From Spirochaetota bacterium (lineage in GTDB: Bacteria > Spirochaetota > Leptospiria > Turneriellales > Turneriellaceae), in assembly GCA_017302045.1 (NCBI GenBank), contig JAFLED010000006.1, positions 1 to 39,512 of the forward strand: 39,512 nt of DNA. The letters run 5' to 3'. The notes beneath the pieces were generated by a model that was not told the origin of the DNA, made no database searches, and saw only the letters and a program-made list of their open reading frames with translations. Both the position numbers and the translations under genes were made by a program. Of the stretch, positions 16,133 through 22,390 are shown piece by piece (within the stretch, counting starts at the first letter, position 1; each line of letters begins with the position of its first letter).

Positions 16133-17281
16133 TTAAGCGGCGCGTGAGGCCACCTGACCGCCGCGCCTGGTGAGCCGCGTCTTGAGCCATGTATAAATTG
16201 GCCAGCCGGTTTTACGCTCCCACGCGGGCGCTGCGGTTGTCATCTTGCAGATCAGTTCTTTGATAATCGCGGCGACACGCCCGGTGAGAATTTTCTCCCG
16301 CGGGGCGCCGCTGTATTTGTCGACGAACTGTACCAGACCGCGCTTGCGGCCGAGACTCACGCAGCGGCCCGGAAAACCAAACCGAAATGCCTCAGGCTCT
16401 TTTCCGCGCAACAAGGCGGCAATCGCGTCGCCGCTGTGCGTGCCCATCGGCATCGCCGTCTGACAACCGGCAAAATCGATCGCTTCGCTACCAAAGCCGT
16501 ATGCTGCTGCATCGCCGCAGGCAAAGATATCTGCAAACCCGCGCACGCGCAGCGCCTCGTCGACCAGCACGCGGTTCTTCGCGTCTACCGGCAGACCTGA
16601 CCGGCGCGCCAGATCGGGAAAATAAAACCCCGTGCAATCGATGCGGATATCCTGCGTTTCGGGTGCCTCGTCTGCGACGAAGTGAATATTCATAGCGGCG
16701 AAAGTTGCGGCGAAATAGCGCCGTGCCTTCTCTGAAAAGCCATGGCCCAGGGTATGCCGGTCATAGACGGTGATCTTTCTTTCAGGCCATGCTTCGCGCA
16801 GCTCGGTCGCCAGCTCGATGCCGGTGAGACCTGCACCCACGATGGTTAATCCGCGCCGGGGTTCTTGCCGCAGCGCATCTTTGAGTTGCGCGGCCGCGTC
16901 GGCTGTATTCACGCGAAAGGCGTTCATCGTGCGGGCAGCCGTTGCTCCGCTGCCGGGCGCGTAGACGAGTATGTCGTAAGCAAAGGGGAATATCCCCGTT
17001 GCGGTTTTGACGAGCACCTGTTTCATTGCGGTGTCGATATTTTCAGCGCGGCCTTGCACAAAGGCGATACCGTTGCCCAGTACCTGCCGCAGGTCGAGGC
17101 GTTTCAGCGTTGCCCCCGCCGCTTTCTGGTGGTTACGTATACGTTCGACAAATTCGCCGCGCTCGTTGACGACTGTAATGTGCACGGCCTTGTCGCGTAC
17201 CCGCAGCCGCAGCGCCGCGTTGACGCCGGCGTAACCGCCCCCTAAAATAAGTACTTTTTTGCTGTCGTGTTCTTGTTTCAT
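16133..17281 (-). CDS. FAD-dependent NAD(P)H oxidoreductase (NDH-2-like), first gene of the ECF41 operon
   Basis: 382 residues from ATG 17281; a GTG two codons upstream is also possible. It is a two-Rossmann flavoprotein of pyridine nucleotide-disulfide reductase type: VLILGGGYAGVNAALRLR binds FAD at the N-terminus, GLTIVGAGLTGIELATEL binds NAD(P)H at about residues 143-160, and GFADIFACGDAAAYGFG holds the FAD-contacting Asp. No CxxxxC redox pair is seen, which fits NDH-2-like rather than thioredoxin reductase enzymes. ECF41 genes are known to sit next to oxidoreductases of this sort, which are their main targets. A near-exact ECF41 promoter precedes the gene, with the start only about 8 bp past the -10 element. 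Confidence 0.87.
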   Translation of the reverse strand: MKQEHDSKKVLILGGGYAGVNAALRLRVRDKAVHITVVNERGEFVERIRNHQKAAGATLKRLDLRQVLGNGIAFVQGRAENIDTAMKQVLVKTATGIFPFAYDILVYAPGSGATAARTMNAFRVNTADAAAQLKDALRQEPRRGLTIVGAGLTGIELATELREAWPERKITVYDRHTLGHGFSEKARRYFAATFAAMNIHFVADEAPETQDIRIDCTGFYFPDLARRSGLPVDAKNRVLVDEALRVRGFADIFACGDAAAYGFGSEAIDFAGCQTAMPMGTHSGDAIAALLRGKEPEAFRFGFPGRCVSLGRKRGLVQFVDKYSGAPREKILTGRVAAIIKELICKMTTAAPAWERKTGWPIYTWLKTRLTRRGGQVASRAA

Positions 17282-17289
17282 ACCCACGT

Positions 17290-17316
17290 GACGGGGGTAG
17301 GTTACAGCCTGTGACA
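17290..17316 (-). promoter_or_regulatory. ECF41-type promoter (TGTCACA-N16-CGTC)
   Basis: On the minus strand TGTCACA (17316-17310) is followed by exactly 16 bases and then CGTC (17293-17290). The ECF41 consensus, from published work on the family as I recall it, is TGTCACA then about 16 bp then CGTC. The oxidoreductase ATG is at 17281, so transcription would begin at or within a few bases of the start codon, giving a leaderless or very short-leader mRNA. I found no second site of this quality elsewhere in the window. Confidence 0.82.
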
Positions 17317-17322
17317 GTTTCG

Positions 17323-17826
17323 CTAAATTTTTGTGCGCACCCAGATACCGAAGCGGCTGGCATAACCGACCATCGTATGCGCAACGCTGCCGTCGCCATT
17401 CAGAATATAAATAGTGGGATATTTATCGATACTAAACCGGCGCGCGAGATTGGGCGCGCCCGCGAGTATCGGCACATCTAACCGGTTCTGGAACGCCGCG
17501 AGCTCGCCGGGCTTTTCATAGTCGAGACCGACGGCCACCGCCTGCACCTTCTCGCTGCCCGCGAATAGATTCAGCGCATCGATCGAGGCTTTACAGACCG
17601 TGCACCAGGGCGCAAAAAAATAAAGCACCGTCTTTTTACCTCCGGCGGTATTAAGCGTAACGGGTTTACCGTCGAGCGTGGTCAATGCCAGCGACGGTAT
17701 TTTTTCGCCGCCGTGTTTCGGCGCCTGAAACCAGTTCACCATCGCAGCAAATATAAAGAAAGCAATGAGATAGATGCCCCAGCGCCCTGCCTTTGTGAAA
17801 ATTGCGCGTGCCGCCGGTAATTGCAT
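17323..17826 (-). CDS. TlpA/thioredoxin-like membrane-anchored redox protein
   Basis: 167 residues. An N-terminal membrane anchor (about 15-32, GIYLIAFFIFAAMVNWF) is followed by a thioredoxin-fold domain of the TlpA/ResA type. It shows PSLALTTLDGKPVTLN, the redox site FFAPWCTVCKAS (C-x-x-C) and the cis-Pro region DKYPTIYILNGDG. It should face the periplasm and reduce or oxidise disulfides, for example in cytochrome maturation. It is encoded just upstream of the ECF41 operon on the same strand and ends 7 bp before the -35 element, so it is a separate transcription unit or reads through into it. Confidence 0.82.
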   Translation of the reverse strand: MQLPAARAIFTKAGRWGIYLIAFFIFAAMVNWFQAPKHGGEKIPSLALTTLDGKPVTLNTAGGKKTVLYFFAPWCTVCKASIDALNLFAGSEKVQAVAVGLDYEKPGELAAFQNRLDVPILAGAPNLARRFSIDKYPTIYILNGDGSVAHTMVGYASRFGIWVRTKI

Positions 17827-17904
17827 GCCCCCAATATACTACAGAGATCGGTTCTGTCGCCCGAAAAAACCGACCCATTTTCGCGCAGCCGGCGTCTAAG
17901 GTCT

Positions 17905-18216
17905 ATGCGCTTCTGGCTCTGCTTTTTGCTGGCTTCGTCCGCTTTGATAGCGGCACCACCCGCTGTGAACAATCCACCACCCGTGACAACACCCGCCGCG
18001 GGTTTCTTTTGTTACTGGATGGAGAATGTCTCGGGCCGCTTCGAGTGGGTGCCGGCCGAGGTCGGCGGGCTTTACCGCAACGAAGGTTACGACCGTTGTT
18101 TTGCGCTCGACTCGTGCGACGGCGGCCGGGGGGAATCCGCCGGTGGCTGCTATAAGTGGGCGCGCTCGGCGCAGGCCGCGCGCGTGCTTTGGGTAAAAGA
18201 TCAAAAGCAGCGTTGA
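17905..18216 (+). CDS. Small secreted Cys-containing hypothetical protein
   Basis: 103 residues from ATG 17905, preceded by CTAAGG at good spacing. A signal peptide is clear (MRFWLCFLLASSALIAAPP). The mature part starts Pro-rich (NNPPPVTTP), then has aromatic and Gly-rich segments with four cysteines (FFC, DRC, DSC, GGC), which could form two disulfides. No family recognised. It is divergent from the thioredoxin-like gene next to it, which might service its disulfides (speculative). Confidence 0.65.
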   Translation: MRFWLCFLLASSALIAAPPAVNNPPPVTTPAAGFFCYWMENVSGRFEWVPAEVGGLYRNEGYDRCFALDSCDGGRGESAGGCYKWARSAQAARVLWVKDQKQR

Positions 18217-18258
18217 ACCTGCGGCTGCGGTGCTGGTACCGGGGCCGTTCTGCCTGTG

Positions 18259-18582
18259 TCAGTTCGACATCAGGTACAGAGCGACTGCCGCGCCCTGCGT
18301 GCCGATTTTTGCGAGATCTTGCAGGCCGAGATTTTTGAAATTTTTTCTGATATTATAACTGCGCGTGAGGCTCGATAAAACTTTGAGCGTTGCGAGCGCC
18401 GATTTGCCGATGTAGAGAATCTTACGCGTCACACCGGGGGTCGGCATCTCTGCCGCGGTTGTCACTCTGAAAGTGAAAGAGCGATCGGGTGCGTTGTCGA
18501 TAATTTCTTCGACCGTATCCATAATCTCGAGTATTTCCAGATCGCTGATGCTATTATTATTTTCGGTAGATGTAAGTTCCAT
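18259..18582 (-). CDS. Hypothetical protein (107 aa)
   Basis: 107 residues with one of the best ribosome sites in the window (AAGGGAGGGA upstream of the ATG). The N-terminal third is acidic (SDLEILEIMDTVEEIIDN) and the C-terminal half is basic and mildly hydrophobic (KILYIGKSALATLKVLSS, ending in a short nonpolar stretch). No signal peptide and no family I recognise. The convergent neighbour at 18216 is unrelated. Confidence 0.65.
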   Translation of the reverse strand: MELTSTENNNSISDLEILEIMDTVEEIIDNAPDRSFTFRVTTAAEMPTPGVTRKILYIGKSALATLKVLSSLTRSYNIRKNFKNLGLQDLAKIGTQGAAVALYLMSN

Positions 18583-18795
18583 TGCGTCCCTCCCTTTTAT
18601 AGACCCACAGCGACGGGTTTCTGTTCCAAGATATCCGCTCGCTTTCCCAGCGCGCCAATATTTGGATTATGTAACATGGCCGAGGTCGCTTAAACTGAAA
18701 AGCGGATTTTCTCAAATGCGCCGCGAAAAAATGACGCGGCGATCAGTTTTATGGCGAATGAGTGTTTGTTTTTAGAGCCGCGGCCCACCGAAGAC

Positions 18796-19005
18796 CTAGG
18801 CGAGTGTCGCCACAACGAGGCGACCAATGGCCGGGTCGCGCGACAGCAGAAAAACCGTGACCGCGAAACAGAGAATTAACACGGGGAAGAGATATTTGCG
18901 CTGGCGCCGGTCGGAGACGTGAAAATTTTCGAAGACGCCGCGCTTCATGAGCGCAATGACATAGAGCGTGGGCACGACACACATGACGAAGCTTGCGGCG
19001 AGCAT
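18796..19005 (-). pseudogene. Fragment of a membrane protein, possibly PAP2-like
   Basis: 69 codons with two hydrophobic segments (AASFVMCVVPTLYVIAL and FPVLILCFAVTVFLL) separated by the polar loop VSDRRQRK. A loop of the form D-R-R-Q-R between two helices is found in PAP2-type phosphatase relatives, whose full length is about 200 residues with catalytic histidines further on. Those are missing, because the frame stops soon after. Just upstream of the first Met lies a 53-bp repeat and the frame there looks broken. I read it as a remnant, but a real two-helix small membrane protein is possible. Confidence 0.4.
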
Positions 19006-19009
19006 GGTC

Positions 19010-19062
19010 GGCGAAGCGGTGCATGGCTTAGCGTTTCAGCGCAGGGCGCTGTGGTCAAGGGG
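19010..19062. repeat. 53-bp imperfect direct repeat, copy 1
   Basis: Matches 19671-19723 at 47 of 53 positions by hand count, in the same orientation. It lies immediately upstream of the membrane-protein fragment and contains a short inverted repeat (CAGCGC-AGG-GCGCTG). The two copies bracket the broken zeta-toxin-like gene and its small basic neighbour. It may be a duplicated coding remnant rather than a mobile end. Confidence 0.7.
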
Positions 19063-19112
19063 GGAAAGGAGGGAACCCGGGGATAGCTTGGCCTGGTTTG
19101 CGGGAAAAAAGA

Positions 19113-19280
19113 CTATTTGCTTTTAACAACGACCTTCGCGGATTTTACCTGACGGGTAACAAAGCGGGTTTTAGTTTGTTTTGCCAGCTTGAGAGCATAC
19201 GCTGCCGCCTCTTTCAATGATTTATCGACGGCAGCTTTTTCCCGGCTCATCGATTTCGCTTTAGCCTGTTTTGCTTTCAT
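19113..19280 (-). CDS. Small basic Lys/Ala-rich protein (55 aa), coupled to the broken zeta-toxin-like gene
   Basis: A 55-codon frame from ATG 19280 to TAG 19113 whose start overlaps the end of the zeta-toxin-like frame by 20 bp. The product begins MKAKQAKAKSMSREK and has about 17 Lys or Arg residues, then an amphipathic helix (VDKSLKEAAAYALKLAKQ). Zeta-type ATPases often have a small partner gene, so this could be the old antitoxin or DNA-binding partner. It appears intact although its neighbour is broken. A real gene is likely but not proven. Confidence 0.5.
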   Translation of the reverse strand: MKAKQAKAKSMSREKAAVDKSLKEAAAYALKLAKQTKTRFVTRQVKSAKVVVKSK

Positions 19281-19573
19281 TGCTACCTTCTGCCAGTAAT
19301 ATCATCGGAACTATACTATTATCATATATCTGCCATGAATTGACAAGTTTTTTGTAATTCGCTAAATTTGCCATGCCGCGGCTATGCCGTCTGCGAATGA
19401 CATCCGCCGGTATATTGTGACCGCCTTGTTTGACCCGCTGCCGTACTCGCTCGATCGCGAAAGCCGGGCTCGTCATTCAGGTAATGCTTTATTTCAGGAT
19501 AATTCTTCAGGAAAAATTTTGCAAACGTGGTCTTACCGGCACCATTCGGGCCTGCAATGATGAATATCTTCAT
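19261..19573 (-). pseudogene. Zeta toxin-like P-loop ATPase (COG4185 type), broken by internal deletion and frame change
   Basis: The N-terminus reads MKIFIIAGPNGAGKTTFAKF, a perfect Walker A, then HYLNDE. After that, the C-terminal part continues in another frame (AFAIERVRQRVKQGGHNI, then IRRRHSRGMANLANY and SWQIYDN). In intact members (about 190-200 residues) these parts are separated by about 85 more residues, including the DE-x-x-T core, which are absent here. So an internal segment was lost and the frames no longer join. The gene sits in a decayed patch between 53-bp repeats. Confidence 0.72.
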
Positions 19574-19670
19574 GTGGCAATAGCGTAGGATTAATGGAGT
19601 CTGCTATGGCAAATAGATTATAGCCGGTGATGGAGATGAAGAGGGGATTGAAAACGGCGGAGACCCAGTA

Positions 19671-19723
19671 GGCGAAGCGGTGCGTGGCTTTGGGTTTCAG
19701 CCGAGAGCGCTGTGGTCAAGGGG
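19671..19723. repeat. 53-bp imperfect direct repeat, copy 2
   Basis: Second copy of the repeat at 19010-19062 (47/53 identical). On the minus strand one frame through and past it reads KPKATHRFAYWVSAVFNPLF, which looks like the first helix of a membrane protein. It then runs on without a clear start into the space before the zeta-like gene. This suggests that the repeat is the shared start of two related, now decayed, genes. Confidence 0.65.
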
Positions 19724-19767
19724 AAATGGGACAGCAGTATTTGGTATCCAAAGACAGTAGTTATTTG

Positions 19768-20076
19768 CTATGCCTTGTCCTTCAACTTGTAGAAAGTAGC
19801 ATTTCGACATTTTGCCAATAAGTTGAGATCAGTCAGGGCGCCATTAATCAGAGCTAGCTTCTTATTCTTGCGCCAGCCTTGGATTTGCTTTTCCCGAGCA
19901 AAAGCGTGGTCTATTCTGTCGTATTCTTCGGTATATATGAGTTTAACAGGTAACCGCTTCTTCGTATAATTCGCGCCTTCTCCTGCCTGATGTTGCTGCA
20001 CTCTTAACTCTAGGTCTTTTGTGCTACCCGTGTACAGGGAACCATCGGAGCATTCGAGGATGTACATGGAGCCCAT
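19768..20076 (-). CDS. GIY-YIG domain nuclease (UPF0213/YhbQ-like)
   Basis: 102 residues; ATG 20076, or the internal ATG at 20067 (MYILECSDGSLYTGSTKDLE). The GIY-YIG core appears as YIL...LYTG. The family's catalytic residues follow in ELRVQQH and FAREKQIQGWRKNKKLALI (Arg and Glu). Stand-alone members are about 85-100 residues, of mostly unknown cellular role in DNA processing. The base composition is AT-richer than the surrounding chromosome. The start codon directly abuts a perfect 8-bp hairpin repeat, and no normal ribosome site is visible, so expression may be weak. Confidence 0.82.
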   Translation of the reverse strand: MGSMYILECSDGSLYTGSTKDLELRVQQHQAGEGANYTKKRLPVKLIYTEEYDRIDHAFAREKQIQGWRKNKKLALINGALTDLNLLAKCRNATFYKLKDKA

Positions 20077-20104
20077 AGGTCACTTCGACTCCGCTCAGTG
20101 ACCT
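20077..20104. repeat. Palindromic repeat element (AGGTCACT...AGTGACCT)
   Basis: A perfect 8-bp stem flanks TCGACTCCGCTC. The core TTCGACTCCGCTCA is a sequence I recall from dispersed hairpin repeats in many unrelated bacterial genomes. It touches the start codon of the GIY-YIG gene. A related copy in inverted orientation is at 20141-20177. Confidence 0.6.
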
Positions 20105-20140
20105 TTCAATATTTTCCGATGTGTCTGGGCTTAGCAATCG

Positions 20141-20177
20141 CCCGCCGGTCGGTGAGCGGAGCCGAACCGCGGCGGGG
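20141..20177. repeat. Second palindromic repeat element, inverted relative to the first
   Basis: Contains GGTGAGCGGAGCCGAACC. Its reverse complement shares TTCG-x-CTCCGCTCA with the element at 20077-20104. The outer arms CCCGCCG and CGGCGGG can pair to form a bulged stem. The two lie between the minus-strand GIY-YIG gene and the plus-strand zinc-ribbon/HNH pair. The region 20077-20310 otherwise holds no gene I can support. Confidence 0.5.
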
Positions 20178-20310
20178 AATACGATTCTGAGCTTATCAAT
20201 CGTGGGACATCAATCATCAAATCGCCAAAGCCATGGTAGAGACATAATATTCCTTGACGCTCCGCAAATCTCCATGTATCTACTAATTTTAAAAGGAGTT
20301 TGCTGGCAAT

Positions 20311-20508
20311 ATGAATCGGGCCTCAGAAATATTTATTTATTCGGATCAACCCACGACCTGCGTCACATGTGGCAGGCGGACTGAGATTGTTTTGGATTCT
20401 CCTTTCTCAGACGAAAAAACTCAAATTCATAAATGTCCAAGTATTGATTGTGGCTTTGAATTTGTTTTGAAGGAAGATAGTGATTTCGAAGATGGTTCGC
20501 TATTATGA
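20311..20508 (+). CDS. Small zinc-ribbon-like protein coupled to the HNH nuclease
   Basis: 65 residues. Cysteines at 17, 20, 42 and 47 (TTCVTCGRR and HKCPSIDCGFEF) make a C-x2-C / C-x4-C pattern typical of a small zinc-binding knuckle pair. The tail is acidic (KEDSDFEDGS). AAAAGGAG lies about 12 bp upstream of the ATG. The last bases overlap the HNH start (TATTATGA), so the two are translationally coupled. It may be a DNA- or protein-binding partner, or the modulator of the nuclease. The function is not known to me. Confidence 0.7.
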   Translation: MNRASEIFIYSDQPTTCVTCGRRTEIVLDSPFSDEKTQIHKCPSIDCGFEFVLKEDSDFEDGSLL

Positions 20509-21272
20509 AAGAAGGTCAGCGGGCATGGACGCGGGATGAACTTATTCTTGCTATCAATCTTTATTGTAAGTTGCCGTTTGGAAAATTGGATCAACGCACT
20601 CCCGAGGTTAAGCAACTAGCCAAATTAATTGATCGAACACCCGGTTCAGTTTCTTTTAAATTGAATAACTTTGCAAGCCTTGACCCAAGTTTGCAAGCCC
20701 GCGGCATCAAAGGCGCTCAAAACACGAGCAAATTGGATAAGATTGTTTGGGATGAATTTTACAATAACTGGAGCGATCTGCCTTTTGAAAGTGAAAAAAG
20801 AAAAGCAACCTTGTTGAAAACCTCGGTGGAGAAAATTAATGAAATCGATGAGGCGAATTTACCGACTGGAAAAGAGCGCGAGAGGGTAGTAAAAGTCCGG
20901 GTAAATCAGCGTTTCTTTCGCGATATGATCATGGCGGCTTACAATGATACTTGTTGTATAACAGGTCTTCGGAATCGTGAATTATTGGTTGCCGGACATA
21001 TTCAACCTTGGGGCGTCGATGAGGGCAATCGGTTAAATCCCAGAAACGGGTTGGCGTTGAATTATTTGCACGACAAGGCTTTTGAAATTGGTCTCATTAC
21101 TATTACCGAAAAGTATACCGTCAAAGTCTCAAAAGCGTTGAAAAAGAACCTAGAGAAGCCAAACGTAAATCTTCTTAGTAGGTATGAAGGTCGGAAAATT
21201 CATCTGCCACGAAGATTTTTACCGGATATTGAGTTTCTGCGAAATCACCAAAGGGAACGATTTCAAGGATAA
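20505..21272 (+). CDS. HNH endonuclease (HNH_2 type, predicted restriction-like nuclease)
   Basis: 255 residues. The C-terminal half has the HNH core: CCITGLRNRELLVAGHIQPW (His165), NRLNPRNGLALNYLHDKAFE (Asn181, His189, Asp190) and IGLITI. This arrangement (GHI-x-PW ... N-x-NGL-x-L ... HD-x-AF) belongs to the HNH_2/COG3440 group annotated as putative restriction endonucleases. The N-terminal about 90 residues (RAWTRDELILAINLYCKLPF, then RTPGSVSFKLNNFASLDP) look like a helical DNA-recognition domain. GC content is about 40 % by rough count, well below the flanks, which points to horizontal acquisition. No methyltransferase is next to it. A defence role is plausible but unproven. Confidence 0.85.
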   Translation: MKEGQRAWTRDELILAINLYCKLPFGKLDQRTPEVKQLAKLIDRTPGSVSFKLNNFASLDPSLQARGIKGAQNTSKLDKIVWDEFYNNWSDLPFESEKRKATLLKTSVEKINEIDEANLPTGKERERVVKVRVNQRFFRDMIMAAYNDTCCITGLRNRELLVAGHIQPWGVDEGNRLNPRNGLALNYLHDKAFEIGLITITEKYTVKVSKALKKNLEKPNVNLLSRYEGRKIHLPRRFLPDIEFLRNHQRERFQG

Positions 21273-21285
21273 CAAGGTCTCCTCC

Positions 21286-21594
21286 CTATTTGAACCCATC
21301 GTGCAAGTTGGAAATAAAAGACATGATATCCTGATCGACTTGCGCGGGGGCATCAACTTCCTTAAAACTATGAAATTCTAGCCAAGAGTGGTCCAACTCT
21401 TCGTCGAAGTCTTCATCTAAATCCATCGGCATAGGGGCTAGCTCTTGTTCAAAATACTCGCCCGAAATTAGCTGTTTCTTAATTTTCTCTGTCAATTCAC
21501 TGACGGATTTTTCCGATTTGTTCGGAAAGATTACATCGTACCAATGCTTATAATTACCGGCATCCCGGTAAAGGTAGGTCATGCGAATATTCAT
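21286..21594 (-). CDS. Conserved hypothetical protein
   Basis: 102 residues from ATG 21594 (MNIRMTYLYRDAGNYKHW); the frame is open upstream and a second Met lies 4 codons on. The N-terminal pattern TYLYRDAGNYKHWYDVIFPN and the acidic C-terminal part ending in DHSWLEFHSF match an uncharacterised family of about 100 residues that I recall from accessory regions of several phyla. It is convergent with the HNH gene (13 bp apart) and shares its low GC, so it probably arrived with it. Function unknown. Confidence 0.65.
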   Translation of the reverse strand: MNIRMTYLYRDAGNYKHWYDVIFPNKSEKSVSELTEKIKKQLISGEYFEQELAPMPMDLDEDFDEELDHSWLEFHSFKEVDAPAQVDQDIMSFISNLHDGFK

Positions 21595-21664
21595 TACCTG
21601 GCTGAACGCAACCAGATATTGCGTCAAATCGAATCACGACAATGGATCGCATTCTCGCGCGAGC

Positions 21665-22345
21665 TCAATGAATCTTCCCATCAACCCAGTTCGCCCACGG
21701 CATCACAATCGGAATCAGCACCAGCGACGAAATCGCGATGACCGTCGGGTTGTTCGGCGGCGGCGGGCCGAAGACCGACATCATATACATCACAACCCAA
21801 AATACCACAAATAACACAAGCGCGAGCCAGCCGCGTTTACCATGTGCCGTGACGCCGCGGGTGTAAATAAACACACTGAGAAAAAAGAGGCCCAGCTCGA
21901 CGATAAGCGTGCCTGCGAGCGAGTTCCACAGTTCGAGACCGTAACGCGCCGAGTGGGGGGCGAGCGGCATATCGGCGCGGTGCGTAGCGTAGTCGAGCAG
22001 CCAGTGGCTGAGCACGGCCAGTGCGCCGAAGATAAACGCGTTGCGGCTGCGGACGAAGGCGAAGACAACAGCGCCGAAGAGTATCGCCCAGAGCACGGCC
22101 ATCGCGAGGCTATGCGACCAGTCGAGGTTAATGAGGTCGAGTGGCATGACGCGAGTGATGCCGGGTACGATCGCGACCTTTTCGATGCCGAGGAGCAGAA
22201 ACACCGGCCAGAGAATGTCGAGAAACATCGCGGCGACAAGCCAGATACCCAGAGGCAACCGGGGTTCGGTTTTTTTCAGCGCAAAGCCGACGGCGAAATG
22301 TCCGATGAACACACCCGGGCGTGCGGCAGGCAAACGCAGAGTCAA
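21665..22345 (-). CDS. Integral membrane protein, possibly YdjM-like metal-dependent hydrolase
   Basis: 226 residues if the TTG at 22345 is used; a GTG at 22312 would give a start at FIGHFAVGFALKK, which fits the family better. About six membrane segments. Histidines in GHFAVGFA, DWSHSLAMA and LSHWLLDYATHRAD lie on membrane edges, as in the PF04307 family of membrane-bound metal-dependent hydrolases. The activity in cells is poorly known. It is divergent from the ArAE-like gene, 45 bp away. Confidence 0.7.
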   Translation of the reverse strand: MTLRLPAARPGVFIGHFAVGFALKKTEPRLPLGIWLVAAMFLDILWPVFLLLGIEKVAIVPGITRVMPLDLINLDWSHSLAMAVLWAILFGAVVFAFVRSRNAFIFGALAVLSHWLLDYATHRADMPLAPHSARYGLELWNSLAGTLIVELGLFFLSVFIYTRGVTAHGKRGWLALVLFVVFWVVMYMMSVFGPPPPNNPTVIAISSLVLIPIVMPWANWVDGKIH

Positions 22346-22390
22346 GCGATTGAAAAAAATGCCGTCGGCCGAATTTATTGTAATATAGAG

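Noticed and set aside
19261-19573. Programmed frameshift joining the two parts of the zeta-like gene
   Set aside because: About 85 residues of the family core are missing between the parts, which a frameshift cannot supply.
19010-19723. 53-bp repeats as integron attC sites of a gene-cassette array
   Set aside because: I found no GTTRRRY core or matching inverse core at the repeat ends, and the copies read like coding remnants.
21842-22390. Long N-terminal extension of the ArAE-like gene
   Set aside because: This frame is the complement of the membrane hydrolase gene on the other strand; it is charged and low in hydrophobic residues, and the family start fits ATG 22391.
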